From: Bedellia somnulentella
Lineage: Eukaryota; Arthropoda; Insecta; Lepidoptera; Bedelliidae
Assembly: GCA_963576735.1 (NCBI GenBank)
Contig: OY755191.1
Location: forward strand, 13,173,608 to 13,237,607
DNA: 64,000 bases
Direction of reading: 5' to 3'
Each line of letters starts with the position of its first letter. Position 1 is the stretch's first letter. A program made the translations under genes and the position numbers. This document shows positions 48,841 through 59,962 of the stretch, piece by piece. The notes under the pieces are model-generated. The model was not told the DNA's origin. It searched no databases and saw only the letters and a list, made by a program, of their open reading frames with translations.

Positions 48841-49865
48841 TCACTAATATTTCAACGATAAAGATTGTCGGTTATTGGTTTAAAATAATTTATGCAGATA
48901 AATATTAGAAAAACAACATGTTGTTTGAACATGTAGTAAGTAAATTAGTTTAATTTATAATAGGTAGGTAGGGGAGGCGAAGCGGGGAAATTTTAAGTAA
49001 CTCGACAGTGTCAGATTATTATATAGGGAGAATCCTTGTACCCGTTAATGTACCCATACTGAGTATGAACTCTTCATATAGCAGGGTATGCTGTGGGGAA
49101 TCCGTCAGATTAGTAAAATAATATCCATCCTCCGAAAAACTCGAGCGCGTCAGATTAAGTAAAGGTAGGCGAATTACATTTAGAAGAGAGTATAACTGGA
49201 TAATCTGACGAAATTGGCGTGGCGTTAAGAAATTAGATTGTGAAGAATCTTCAAGCGCTAAATGTGGGTGACGAAAATCCCGCGATGGTGTTTTGGCGTA
49301 TTGTTTGTGCAGGCGTTAAGACTGAACATTGTTGTTAAATTCCCTTTACATAAATCGGCAGATTAAAATAGCAGATATCCTTTACATAAATCGGCAGATA
49401 AATAAATAATGGTTATAAAAAATATCAATCGCGTTTAAACTGTTAATGGCTGACGCGCACGAGTATTCCTATACAACATTGTTTTTAATTTTTTTCAATG
49501 TTTATTACTATTTTTTCCCCACTAAAATTAAAACTTGTAATATACTTTTTTTCATTTGGAAACAAAAACTATCAAATCCAATAGGTTTCTACGACGCACG
49601 AGCAACTGCAAATTTAGCATCCCCCTCCCCTACTATAAATAACATTCTCCGGCTTTTGACATTAAGACGGTGAAAGTTATACGCACATAATTATGATGCT
49701 AACTTATCCTTACCAAGAATCAAAAACCGTAACTGCAAACAACCGAACAGTAATAATGTAAATTGCATATAGTGTGGACACCCCCGATCGCGATCCCCTT
49801 TTAAAACACCTCTCAACCAAGTTCATTGGCTAGTTACTGAATTTCCGATAATCTTCTGATATTAC
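48841..49865. other. No gene; GTCAGATTA motifs
   Basis: GTCAGATTA-type motifs occur at about 49010, 49105 and 49148, and in reverse near 49200, spaced 40-95 bp. They may be subterminal repeats of an unknown element. The rest is featureless. Confidence 0.35.
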
Positions 49866-49878
49866 AGACTCAGATAGC

Positions 49879-50133
49879 CTACATGCATCATACATATTTA
49901 TACTCACGGCTATAAATCCACAAATGGGGTAGCCAGAGCTAAGGAATTAGAAATTCCTCAGCCACTTTTGTAAAGTTTGGTGGGGAAAAGATGGTAAAAT
50001 AAAGGTTGTTGGTGATGGGCCTCCAACCGCATCGCCTAAAAATCCCTTCAAAGCCCCAATACCGTTAGTCGCCTCTTAAGTACACCCACCGGAAGAAATG
50101 GGGTAGTGCTATTCTAAACCGGCACTACACAGC
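49879..50133 (-). repeat. SINE family A, reference copy with target duplication
   Basis: A 13-bp duplication AGACTCAGATAGC (49866-49878, 50134-50146) fixes the family length at 255 bp. On the minus strand it runs GCTGTGTAGTGCC, AATAGCACTACCCC, GTAAGAGGCGAC, a box-B-like GGTTGGAGGCCC, TTTTCCCCACC, AGCTCTGGCTACCCC and GCCGTGAGTATA with a TATG-type tail. The head is not a clear tRNA, so the origin of its promoter is open. Confidence 0.92.
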
Positions 50134-50989
50134 AGACTCAGATAGCATACCCAACTAACATTTTGGTGTCAATTGCAGGTTTTAATATAGCTTTACTCTG
50201 TTTAAATGAGTAATAATCATCTCAGTTCTAACTTAAAATGTTATAGAGGAGTTAGAAAATAAATTTAGCTCCAACAGTGGTTCTAAAATTTTAATGAACG
50301 GTGTTAAACAGTTTTTAGAGTTAGAATAGTGCTAATCGCAGCAAGTACCGTTAAGATGTTATAGCCCAAACCTGTTTGTAGCACCTAAATCTACACAACA
50401 GTGCTCGCTGACTCACGTTAACACTTATTGTTGTGTAGTTGTTGCCGCGGAGTGTCTTATAAGTCTTTTGGTATTATATTGAATATAAGGTGCAGGTATT
50501 GGTTGTAAAAGAGAGTTGGTCAAGAGTATAGTAACTCAAAATACTAAAAGTGTTGAACGACTCATTTATATAGATTTAAGTTGTAATGTTCACTTTATTA
50601 AAGCAAATTGCGCTAGGCAAGTACACTTTAAAGATATAATAAAATTAATAGTGTTAGATAAAACTATGGACTTTTATTAACACTCCGAGGCAGGCCTTAA
50701 TATATTCAACAGGAAAGTCGTACTTTTTGGATTCTGTAATATTGGTACGAATGACCCAAAACCATCAAATAGTTTTGATAATATCCTATTAGATTATGTT
50801 GTTCCAGTAGTTACGAAAAATAAAGAAGATTCGCTACAAAGCAGAAATTTAAATAGCCCTAATACGAGCAATTTTGGTCAAGTTCGAGTGGAGGCATAAC
50901 AACATGGTTCCGTAGAACAAGAAAAAAAGGAATCCCCCACACTACACAGCTACTAGCTAAGAGTGAAATAAAAGGTCATTAAGTATCTT

Positions 50990-51024
50990 AATTGTGTGGT
51001 GTTGGCTTTGAATAGCACTGACCA
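50990..51024 (+). repeat. SINE family A, 5' scrap
   Basis: GTGTGGTGTTGGCTTTGAAT and AGCACTGACC only. Confidence 0.45.
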
Positions 51025-51110
51025 ATTTTTATTCACGTGACGTCAATGTTACGTGATATTTAGAAGTATATATACCTCTGCCAACCCCTTCGGGGATATA
51101 CAGCGTAAAC
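51025..51110 (+). repeat. SINE family B, 3' fragment
   Basis: CACGTGACGTCAATG, CTCTGCCAACCCCTTCGGGG and GCGTAAAC. Confidence 0.7.
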
Positions 51111-52182
51111 ATAAGAGAGGTTACGAAGCGGTGTTATATCTATTGAACTATAACGCTCACGGACATGTATATATATGTCTTATAATCAGTCTTCATGTTT
51201 CAGTTCCTGCTGGATTGTCGAATTTTAAGTTTTGACTGCCACTTTTGGGGATTTAATCATGGGACTTGCGAATATAAAATAATAAAGAAAAACATTGTTG
51301 TGTCAAATAAATTATGTATCACACATCGTTACAAAAAATATTCAGATAACCTTTAGATACTTAAATATGTATAAAATAAGCCGCATTAGGCTAGATTGAT
51401 TTATTATGACCAAGTACGTATAGACGTATTTCTTAAGTAAGCTCTTTGAATACGAATGGAAACTGAGTGAAGAGGCTAATATTTGTGAGGAGACCGCCAA
51501 TAGTCTGAAAAGAAAAAAACAACAGGTATATAATTGATTCCTTCATTGAAGAACCCTAATCCAGTCAGTTTGTAAAATGCTTAGCCGGTTGTAGTGTCTT
51601 GGCTATAATAAGTGTAATTATTTAAGTCTATTATTGCACTGCTAAGTGTACTAAAGCCTGCACAATATTCTTGACTAAAGATGTTGTATCACAAAAAGTG
51701 TAATAGATGTCTTAAGTGACGACAAAAACCTTCAATGTAAGTTCGCCATTGTTTTGTTGAACTAACCTATAAATTGACTGAATTATTCAATATTTGAAAA
51801 CATAATACTTCATTACTCATGTTATTTTTTCATTCCATTGATGCCAATTTATTTAAAATGCTACTAACTACAAAAAAAATACAAAAAATGGGAAAAAAAT
51901 GGAAGTGTCTATGTTATCCATTATATGTTTAATTTGAAATTTTATGGAAATCTTTAATAAATTCCAAGCGCGTTAAAATTGAGATGGAAAACATGGTATA
52001 CACTTACCGTAAAATCACAACGGCAGATCGTTTTCACTTCACAATAACTTGAATACTTATATGTTTACTATCCTTCTGCCAATTATTATCTCGCCATGAT
52101 GTTACACTAGATCTGGTACACAATTTTATTATAGAACTAAATACAATTGGTTAGTAAATATACTCAAGTAGCGGCATGATAC

Positions 52183-53207
52183 TAGAGGATTCGATCCCGG
52201 GATCCCGAAAACCGGGATCCCGGAATCCCGATCGTATTTTAGTCCCGAAAATCTCGGGATTAAATCCAATGAATCCCGGGATTTTCGGGACTTTAACATT
52301 TTTTAAATAACGCAGTGAGTTAAGTGGAGTATTAAACTATTTACAAAATCCTCATACTGAGAAGACTGAGTTAGAAACTGATTGTGACTTAAAGGAGTTA
52401 TTTTCAAGTCCAAGCAAGATGACTGTAAAAAAAACAGATTATTTTGTTAGCTGGAAAAATTGAAAATAGTGATAATGAAGAAAATGACATGAACATTGAA
52501 CCTACGCAGACAACTAGTAAGACTGATTTAACATTAAAAGAAAAGCTTCAGAACGAAATAGAAAACAGTATGAAAATAATAAATCCTGAAGCATTTAAAG
52601 AAACTGATCTTTCTAAGATCATTAAACAAGAAATGAATCTTTTTGAGGCTAGTTCCACACGAGGTCATAATTTGGAGAAGGCTTATAAAAATTTATTGAC
52701 GATTCCTCCAACTTCCATCGAGCCTGAACGCGCGTTTTCCGCTGCTTCATATTTGTGCAACAAATTAAGAAGCATGCTTTCGGATGAGACGTTGGATGCG
52801 TTGTTATTTCTTAGATTTTATTTTCGTGGCTTAAATAAGTAAATTATAGTTCCTGGTCTATTTTATTTAAAATATTAGTAGTCCTATTAACATTGATCTC
52901 TTTTGACATATATTAGAAGTTGATTTTTTTAAGTTTATTGTAAAATATAAAATAAACAAACGAGGCAATAATTTTTATAAGGGCCTAGTTTGTTAATTTT
53001 ATTAGAAGAAATAATAATTTTGTTTTGTTTTTGAAGATTTAAGTAAAGATTTAAAATAAAAGGTTGATTTTGATATGTTTACTTCTTTTTAATTGCTACC
53101 GTTTTCTTTACCAATAAAATCCCGGGACTATCCCGGGATCCCGGTATTAACAGTCGATAATCCCGAAATCCCGGGACTAGAAAAATCGACCGGGATCGAA
53201 TCCTCTA
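52183..53207. mobile_element. hAT-like transposon, internally deleted
   Basis: An 8-bp duplication CATGATAC (52175-52182, 53208-53215) and ends TAGAGGATTCGATCCCGG / CCGGGATCGAATCCTCTA are the hAT pattern. Both ends are filled with CCCGGGATCCCGG-type palindromes. The 1025-bp interior keeps only the C-terminal part of a transposase. Confidence 0.93.
52444..52842 (+). pseudogene. hAT transposase, C-terminal dimerisation part
   Basis: The frame is open for 132 codons, but the first codon is not ATG; the first Met is near 52489. LEKAYKNLLTIPPTSIEPERAFSAASYLCNKLRS and LDALLFLRF form the hAT dimerisation domain (family pattern: P-S-ER-FS-A...K-R-L). The N-terminal BED finger and the catalytic RNase-H-like core are absent, so it cannot transpose anything itself. 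Confidence 0.85.
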
Positions 53208-53215
53208 CATGATAC

Positions 53216-54201
53216 TTACTTGAGAATATTTTACATAACTAATACGCTTCAAAGTGACATATATACAACTGTTTAATAGGTCTAATAAAGTTTTTAATGG
53301 TAAATAATTCTTAGCTGACGTTTTTCTATAACCCATAGTGTTAACTAATTCATCACAACCGCAGTTATACCGGTTGAAGCTATAACTGAGAATGAATAAA
53401 CACTCTTGTGTAGGTACTTTAGCACCTATATACCACCGCTCTGTAACCTCTCTAGAACCTTAGCCTCTAAAATCGTGGGCCTCTTTCGTGGTTATAAGTG
53501 AGTTAGAGCACTCTATAACTCTATTACTACAGGTATTCTTAACACGTAGATTCTCAAACGGAACCGATATACAAACGATATACAGTTTGTTTTAAAGCTT
53601 ATGTGCTAGTTGGGTATGAATAAAATAAAATGGGGCCAACCCTAGCATGATTCATGAGTGACTAATGTAACTAACATTCGCAAACCATTATTTCAGACAC
53701 ATTTTTTTTTGGATGATGCTAAAGTGATTAAAACTAAGCCAAAATCGAAATCCAAACCGAGCCCCATAAATCAAAAGTTCACCAACTTCCAAGTGAATTG
53801 TTAGAAACTGCGAATTAAACTGGCAACTCGTTTGTATTGTAACAAAGTCACCTTAATTTACGTTCGTAGCCTGATAATTAATGATCAGTAAAAGTTGATA
53901 AACTTTACTGGTTGGGAAACTACTGAAATTCAAACTCACTGGAACCGAAATACACAAACGCATAAGTGTATTTCTCTTGCGAGGAGATTAAGTACGTTCA
54001 GCTCATGAAATAAAGGTCTTGGGTTCGATTCTTAAAGGGTTTTCTATATACTTCGGCATGACAACACCAAAGTTCAGGAACGAAAATTAAAATGACTGCA
54101 TGCTTCTGACAGCACGTAAAGCGGCTCCAAGTTAGAACTTCAAGGTTATTTAAATACATAGAAAGAGCCACTAAATAATTCATACACATAATCAGGGCCA
54201 A
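53216..54201. other. AT-rich, no gene
   Basis: Several ATAACTCT-like motifs at 53380-53530 recall those at 50220-50340 and may belong to one large element (see 50147). Otherwise nothing recognised. Confidence 0.35.
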
Positions 54202-54225
54202 TATACATATGACTACTTACATCTG

Positions 54226-54459
54226 GTGCTGCGTAGTGTCGGCTTAGAATAGCACTACCCCAATTCTTCCGGGGCGGGTGTACGTAAAATGCGACTGGCT
54301 TTAAAGGGATTTTTGGGCGATGCGGTTGGAGACCCATCACCAACAACCTTTATTTTACCATCTTTTCCCCACTTAACTTTCCAAAAGTGGCTGAGGAATT
54401 TCTAATTCCTTAGCTCTGGTTACCCCTTCTAGGGAAATATAGCCGTGAGTATATGTATG
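54226..54459 (+). repeat. SINE family A with unusually long target duplication
   Basis: The flanks 54202-54225 and 54460-54483 are identical over 24 bp. The copy itself lacks about 20 bp in the GGCGAC region. Confidence 0.88.
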
Positions 54460-54688
54460 TATACATATGACTACTTACATCTGCTACTGCGTAGCAAATT
54501 ATAGTATTCTACGTATAGCAATACACGGACCACTCGAGTGGTCGTACTGCTTCTAGCGGTCAACAACCCGCGTGATCTATGGCAGCTTTAGGCTGTTGAC
54601 AGCGGAAGCTTGAGATATTTACGTATATAAAGATCACTGGCTAATTGTTCCAACTATATGTGTATGGCAAAAATACATACATATACCG

Positions 54689-54803
54689 GCTATTCCCAGT
54701 AGTCTTACTCGATAGTCTAACCAGTAGGACTATTGGTTTTTTTTTTGTCCCAATAGACTTACTAGTAAGACTATTGGGAAAATAATTCCCAGTAGTCTTA
54801 CTA
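54689..54803. repeat. Nested small palindromes
   Basis: TTCCCAGTAGTCTTACT occurs at 54693 and 54786 and, with one change, in reverse at 54764-54780. Between them 54749-54779 is a near-perfect palindrome centred on ACTAGT. It looks like a foldback element. Confidence 0.6.
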
Positions 54804-54994
54804 ACCAATCAAAACTTTTTGGTACCTCTAAATGATCCAACTTTTATGTAGACCAAATAAGATTAATAGACATACATAGTGAAATTGAATGTATGATTTA
54901 AAATAGAATACTTTTTTTTGGCTGATTTCCTGTCACATTATATTTTATTGAGGTGTATTTGCCATGAACTAAATAATTTGCAATATTCATGGGA

Positions 54995-55192
54995 ATGAGT
55001 TTATGGTGGTAATATATTTTCACGGCAATAAGTCCCAAAAATAATATTTTTTGAAATTGAGTAGGGTAAAGTTTTGTGATGAATCTACAATCGCAATGCC
55101 CAACAATAACTTTAAAAGTAATAATAACTTTAGTCGTCTCTCTCCTCTCGAAGAAATGAGCTAGTGCTATAGCAACCCAGCACTACAAAGCT
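54995..55192 (-). repeat. SINE family A, decayed
   Basis: TTTTCACGGCAATAAGTCCC, GTCGTCTCTC and CAGCACTACAAAGC remain. Confidence 0.6.
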
Positions 55193-55281
55193 ATGTAAGT
55201 GTAGTAAAATCCCTAGTACGTAGCCAACCTCACTCAAGTTTATGAATAAAGACTTTTTAACTGACCTATTAATAGTATCGC

Positions 55282-55532
55282 CGTGTAGTGTCGGATTAGA
55301 ATAACACTACCCCATTTCTACCCGTGGGTGATCGTAAGAGGCGCCTAAGGGTAAAGGGTCTTTTTAAGTGATTTTTGGGCGATGTGGTTGGAGACCCGCC
55401 ACCAAAAACATTTATCATTACTATCTTTTCCCCAATCAACTTCCAAAAGTGGTTGAGGAATTTCTCATTCCAAAGCTCTGGCTACCCCGTTGAGGGATTT
55501 ATAGCCGTGAGTATATGTATGTATGTATGTCT
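55282..55532 (+). repeat. SINE family A
   Basis: Full-length, CCCCGTTGAGGG variant of the terminal hairpin. Confidence 0.85.
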
Positions 55533-55760
55533 ATTAATAGCTGACTCAGAGGCAAATTAAATGTAACATTAAATGTAACATTAGACTTATTATTATTTTC
55601 TACTACATAATTACACCAATCCTTTGGGAGGTAATTAAGGGCACAGTAAATTGCCAAACACAAGGTTAATACATACGCGGGTGTGTCCTAAAACAAGCGG
55701 CTTAGTTTTACTGAGTAAGTAATGAACAAAAATAACATGTGCAAAGAAATAGGTCACATT

Positions 55761-56010
55761 ATACATACATATAAATATTCACGGTTTTATCCCAAAAAGG
55801 GATAACCAAGGCTGTAAAATGTTAAATTCTTCAGCCACTTTTCGAGGTTCAATAAGAAATGATTTTCAAATAAGAGATGGTTAGTAATGGGTCTCGAAAC
55901 ACATTGCACGAAAATCATTCGACAATCTCCAATACCCTAAATTTACGACACCGGGCGGCTGGCGGGAAAAAAGAGGTTACTGCTAGCCTAAGCCGACACC
56001 ATACATTATA
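55761..56010 (-). repeat. SINE family A, diverged
   Basis: CATACATATAAATATTCACGG to TAAGCCGACACCATACA. Confidence 0.72.
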
Positions 56011-56127
56011 TTGCCATTAAAAACAAGATCACATACATATTTTTATGCCTCATTGAATGATTACTAGAACTGTTAACATTATCATCCAAATCAAAAATAA
56101 ATTTGAAATGTACTCTGAACATTATAC

Positions 56128-56284
56128 TTACTTACTTACTTATACTCACGCCCATTATTCCCATTGGGGTAGGCAGAGACTATCGATCGCCACTTAGTAC
56201 GATCTTGACAAACCTCTCTTGCTTCCCTTACATTCATTATTCTTCTCATACATGCTCTTTTATTCTTCTCACTTCGGACCCCAT
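56128..56284 (-). repeat. LINE E 3' end, AAGT-tail subfamily
   Basis: Tail reads CTTACTTACTTACTTATAC, then TCACGCCCATTATTCCC and the R-E-V-C-D-R coding part, closest to the copy at 13008-13263. Confidence 0.82.
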
Positions 56285-56395
56285 TACATGACAATAAATG
56301 ACCTTGTGATTAGAGCACCCACGTTTTACTTGGACAGTATACTCATATGATTAGGACAGGACTATTGCCTTAAGTACGGATACACTCTTACTTAA

Positions 56396-58140
56396 CACCT
56401 TCAGCGCGATACTGGGCTTATAAGTCCCCGTCCCTGATTCTCATCCAGTGCGGGAGCAAAAAACAGCATCTATCCCCTGGTGCGAAGGCTATATCTTTGT
56501 CATTTTAAGTCGTATGAAAGAGATAGTTGTATATTTGGTTTATTTACCTTCCGAAGGACTAGATTACACTAAAAAACAATCCGGGGTGTTATGAACCCTG
56601 TAACGCACTGGAGCGAAAAAGTTTCCTTCTAGTGCGGTACGGGGTTCATTACTCCCCGTAAGTTTTTTACCTACCCGTACGGGGTTTTTTTGGTCATTTC
56701 AATTAGTGACGTGACTAACAATTATATTTTTGAATTTTTATAAAATCTGAAAAACCGCTGTGGACCAATATTATTTATTGTTATTTTTTTATTTATCGAA
56801 GTAGTCACAATAGCACAAACAAATAAAAAATAACACAATACACACATTTTGCACAATAGCAAAGACTATTCATAATAAGCCGTCCTTTATGGCCACGTTT
56901 CAGATGATATCATGTTTCAGATGCAGATTATATTAAAACAAAACGATCGAATAAAACTATCCGTTTTCGCTTACCATCAGTTAAATTTCCTATGCATAAT
57001 GTAGGAAAAATAACCGATGGTAGGCGAAAACGGATCGTTTTATTCGATCGTTTGGTTTTAATATATCCGTTTTCGCTTACCACTGGTTAAATTTCGTACA
57101 TTTATGTAAATTTCCTACATAAATGGAGGAAATTCAACCGATGGTAAGTGAAAACGGTTAATTTTATTCGATCGTTTTGTTTTAATATATCTGCATTACT
57201 GAAACTGACAATTAATGTATTTTTACTATAATGACGTTCATTAAGGGCCGGCGCTGACTGACTGCCGGCATGGCATGGCAAAGGATTTCGGTACAGATAT
57301 AGCATTTTTATCTTAATTCTTTTTTAATTTTCATTCTTATTTTTTATCTATCCGTTTCTATCTATCTATCCAGTAAGCGTACCATTGGTTAAATTTCGTA
57401 CATTTATGTAAATTTCCTACATAAATGTAGGAAATTCAACCTATACTAAGTGAAAACGCATCATTTTGTGGATATTGAAACGTGGCGTCTGCATTATCGA
57501 AACACAATTCACCTATTTACACTTCGCCTATGACAACACATCTGACATACAGTTGAAACAAACTTCAAATGATCGGCCGTTTTGCCCATGATTATTAAAA
57601 TATTTTATTTTATTTTTCTTTTTAGTTTAGGTCAACTGCATGTTAAATAAAACGACGGCGTGGCGTAAGGCGTGGTAAACCCGTTAAAGTTAAAGAGAAC
57701 CAACAGAAACGTTCTGATGTACGAGATGGAATTATTTATCGACTCCAAATGTCGATACTACTCATTCACGTCACTAAAATTTCATCGATATGTTTACGTT
57801 CAGTGCGTTACGGGGTTGAATAAGCCCCGTGAAAATTCACTTTCAGTGCGGGACGGGGTAGAAAAAGCCCCGTAATCTTTAAAAGTTTCTCACTTCGTCA
57901 TCTTTCATCAAAACCAGGGGCGAAAAGAGCAAATTATAGGGAATTTATCTGTCTATCATTAAGTAAAAAAAAACAAAACAATTTGAAAAACTCATAAAAT
58001 TACAGCCAAATTAAGTGACTCAGGTATACGGGGCACCATCAACCCTGTAACGCACCAACGGAAAGTCACGCTCGGGGCTTCATACACCCCGTAACGCACT
58101 GAAAGCCCGGTACTGGTTTTGAGCCGCCGCGCTGTACGTG
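56396..58140. mobile_element. piggyBac-like non-autonomous element, 1745 bp
   Basis: TTAA stands on both sides (56392-56395, 58141-58144). The ends CACCTTCAGCGCG and (complement) CACGTACAGCGCG differ at 2 of 13 positions. Near both ends the motif AGTGCGTTACGGGG and its complement recur several times, a subterminal array. The middle (about 56930-57470) is a set of inverted blocks of TATCCGTTTTCGCTTACC and ATAAATGTAGGAAAT type. I see no transposase frame. Confidence 0.85.
56930..57470. repeat. Inverted block array inside the piggyBac-like element
   Basis: CGATCGAATAAAAC / GTTTTATTCGATCG, TCCGTTTTCGCTTACC / GGTAAGTGAAAACGG and a CTACATAAATG hairpin recur at about 56940-57055, 57065-57180 and 57370-57460. 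Each unit can fold on itself. Confidence 0.75.
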
Positions 58141-58332
58141 TTAACTAAGTACAACTTAACCACGTGGACTTCCTCACGATGTTTTCCCTCACCGTTAACA
58201 ACCTTGATAAAGTAACCACTCATAGGACTTTTAGAAAAGACGTATTAGTGTAGGTAGTAGGCCCAATTTGGGATTTGAACTCAGACCTGTCTGCATTATA
58301 GGCGGTTATTCTACCCACTGGGTTATCGTTAT

Positions 58333-58644
58333 GTTGTTGTTAGTATATGAAATGGGAATCTCTTATAAAAAGGATTTTCTCTTTAGCTGAATTTTTACTA
58401 CACAAACACATTTTATTGATCCAAAAGTTAATACCTTTTGGTTCATTAAAATGTGTTAATTATATCTAATAGTATTCATAAAAACCACTTTATATAGAAA
58501 GTAAAGAACGATAGTTTCAGAAGAAAACTTTTCTTTACCGAGAAATTGTCAGTCTTTTTAGTATTCAGCACCCAGTATTTTTCAGTAATTTTAGTTTATC
58601 TTCTTATTTTGTCGCACTGGACAAGTCTGTATATGAAAGATTTA
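58333..58644. other. Nothing recognised
   Basis: AT-rich non-coding DNA. Confidence 0.5.
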
Positions 58645-58900
58645 ACATACATACATACATACATATACTCACGGCTATAAATCCCTAGAAGGGATAGCCA
58701 GAGCTAAGAAATTAGAAATTCCTCAGCCACTTTTGGAAATGATAGTGGGGAAAAGATGGTAAAAATAAAGGTTGTTGGTGATGAGTCTCCAACCGCATCG
58801 CCCAAAAATACCTTAAAAGCCCCAATACCGTTAGTCACCTCTTACGTACACCCAACAGAAGAAATGGGGTAGTGCTATTCTAAGCCGACACTACACAGCA
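58645..58900 (-). repeat. SINE family A
   Basis: Full-length, close to consensus, long CATACATACATACATAC tail. Confidence 0.9.
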
Positions 58901-58962
58901 ATGGATAAGTGCTTAAATATAATTACAGAAATAGCGTGTGATTCATGAAACTTTCGGTCTGA

Positions 58963-59226
58963 GAGTGATATTGTTTAAGAGATAGAAAATGGAAAGTTAA
59001 GATGGTTAGGGTACATAGAGAGGATGGACGATAGTAAATTGGTAAAAGAGATTTATAAGATCTAATGTGGATGATAATGTTAGTAGAGGACGACCTCGTA
59101 TGACAGATTTGGATCAAAAAGCGAGTGTGCTCACAAAGGCAGGCATCCGAAGTATGAAGAACAAAAGAACATGTATGTGAAGATTGTTGGATGAAAACAA
59201 AGATAGCAAGGTTTCTCAGGATTCTC
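58963..59226 (+). repeat. LINE E 3' region, decayed
   Basis: GGTTAGGGTACATAGAGAGG to GCAAGGTTTCTCAGGATT; many point changes, no tail. Confidence 0.7.
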
Positions 59227-59248
59227 AATTAATTAAAAATTTATTATC

Positions 59249-59480
59249 ACTGTGTAGTGTCGGCTCAAAATAGCACTACCCCATTTCATCCCTTGGGTGT
59301 TAATAAGAGGAAACAAAGGGTATTGAGGATTTTCAAGGGTTTTTACATTTATGGGGTTGGAGATATCATAAAAACCTTAACTATCTTTTCCCCATTCAAC
59401 TTCCAAAAGTGGCTGAGGAATTTCGTAATCCGAAGCTCTAGCTACCCCTTCTAGGTATTTATAGCCGTGAGTATATGTAT
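59249..59480 (+). repeat. SINE family A
   Basis: Moderately diverged with a deletion in the box-B-like part. Confidence 0.8.
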
Positions 59481-59631
59481 TCTGAAACTAAAAATTACAT
59501 AACTAACTACAAAGCGCGGCCTAGTCACGTGACAGTAATTAATACGATGTTTCAATGAACCTTGAATTCACGAACAAAAACACGTGTCGAAAATTTCTTG
59601 GAAATTAATTTAACTTGCCGAATGAACAACA

Positions 59632-59690
59632 TGCCCCTTTATTCTTCAAACTTGAGACACCTGCTTTTTAAGCATATTAAAAAGTATTTA
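59632..59690 (-). repeat. LINE E scrap
   Basis: CCTTTATTCTTCAAACTTGAG and ACACCTGCTTTTTAAGCA recall the KNKRA-coding part. Confidence 0.4.
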
Positions 59691-59717
59691 GTCAATTCTG
59701 CAAAAACAATATAAAAT

Positions 59718-59962
59718 ATACATACATATACTCACGGCTATAAATCCCTAGAAGGGGTAGCCAGAGCTAAGGAATTAGAAATTCCTCAGCTACTTTAGGA
59801 AAGTTGAGTGGGGAAAAGATGGTAGAATAAAGGTTGTTGGTGATGGGTCTCCAACCGCATTGCCCGAAAATCCCTTAAAAAGCCCCAAGTCCGTTAGTCG
59901 CCTCTTACGTACACCCACCGGAAGAAATGGGGTAGTGCTATTCTAAGCCGACACTACACAGC
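59718..59962 (-). repeat. SINE family A
   Basis: Near consensus. ATAAAATATA before and after it is a likely target duplication. Confidence 0.9.

Larger units (their letters stand above)
50147..52174. other. AT-rich region, possible large DNA element
   Basis: CATACCCAACTAACA at 50146 has a partner TAGTTGGGTATG at 53607-53618. Short open stretches (for example about 50725-50900) show no domain. Two SINE scraps lie at 50990-51110. Confidence 0.3.
56285..58332 (-). repeat. SINE family B split by the piggyBac-like element
   Basis: The left part is 56285-56395 and the right part 58145-58332 (with the tRNA-like head, GGGATTTGAACTC on plus). Taking out the insert and one TTAA aligns the join to other family B copies without a gap. 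Confidence 0.85.
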
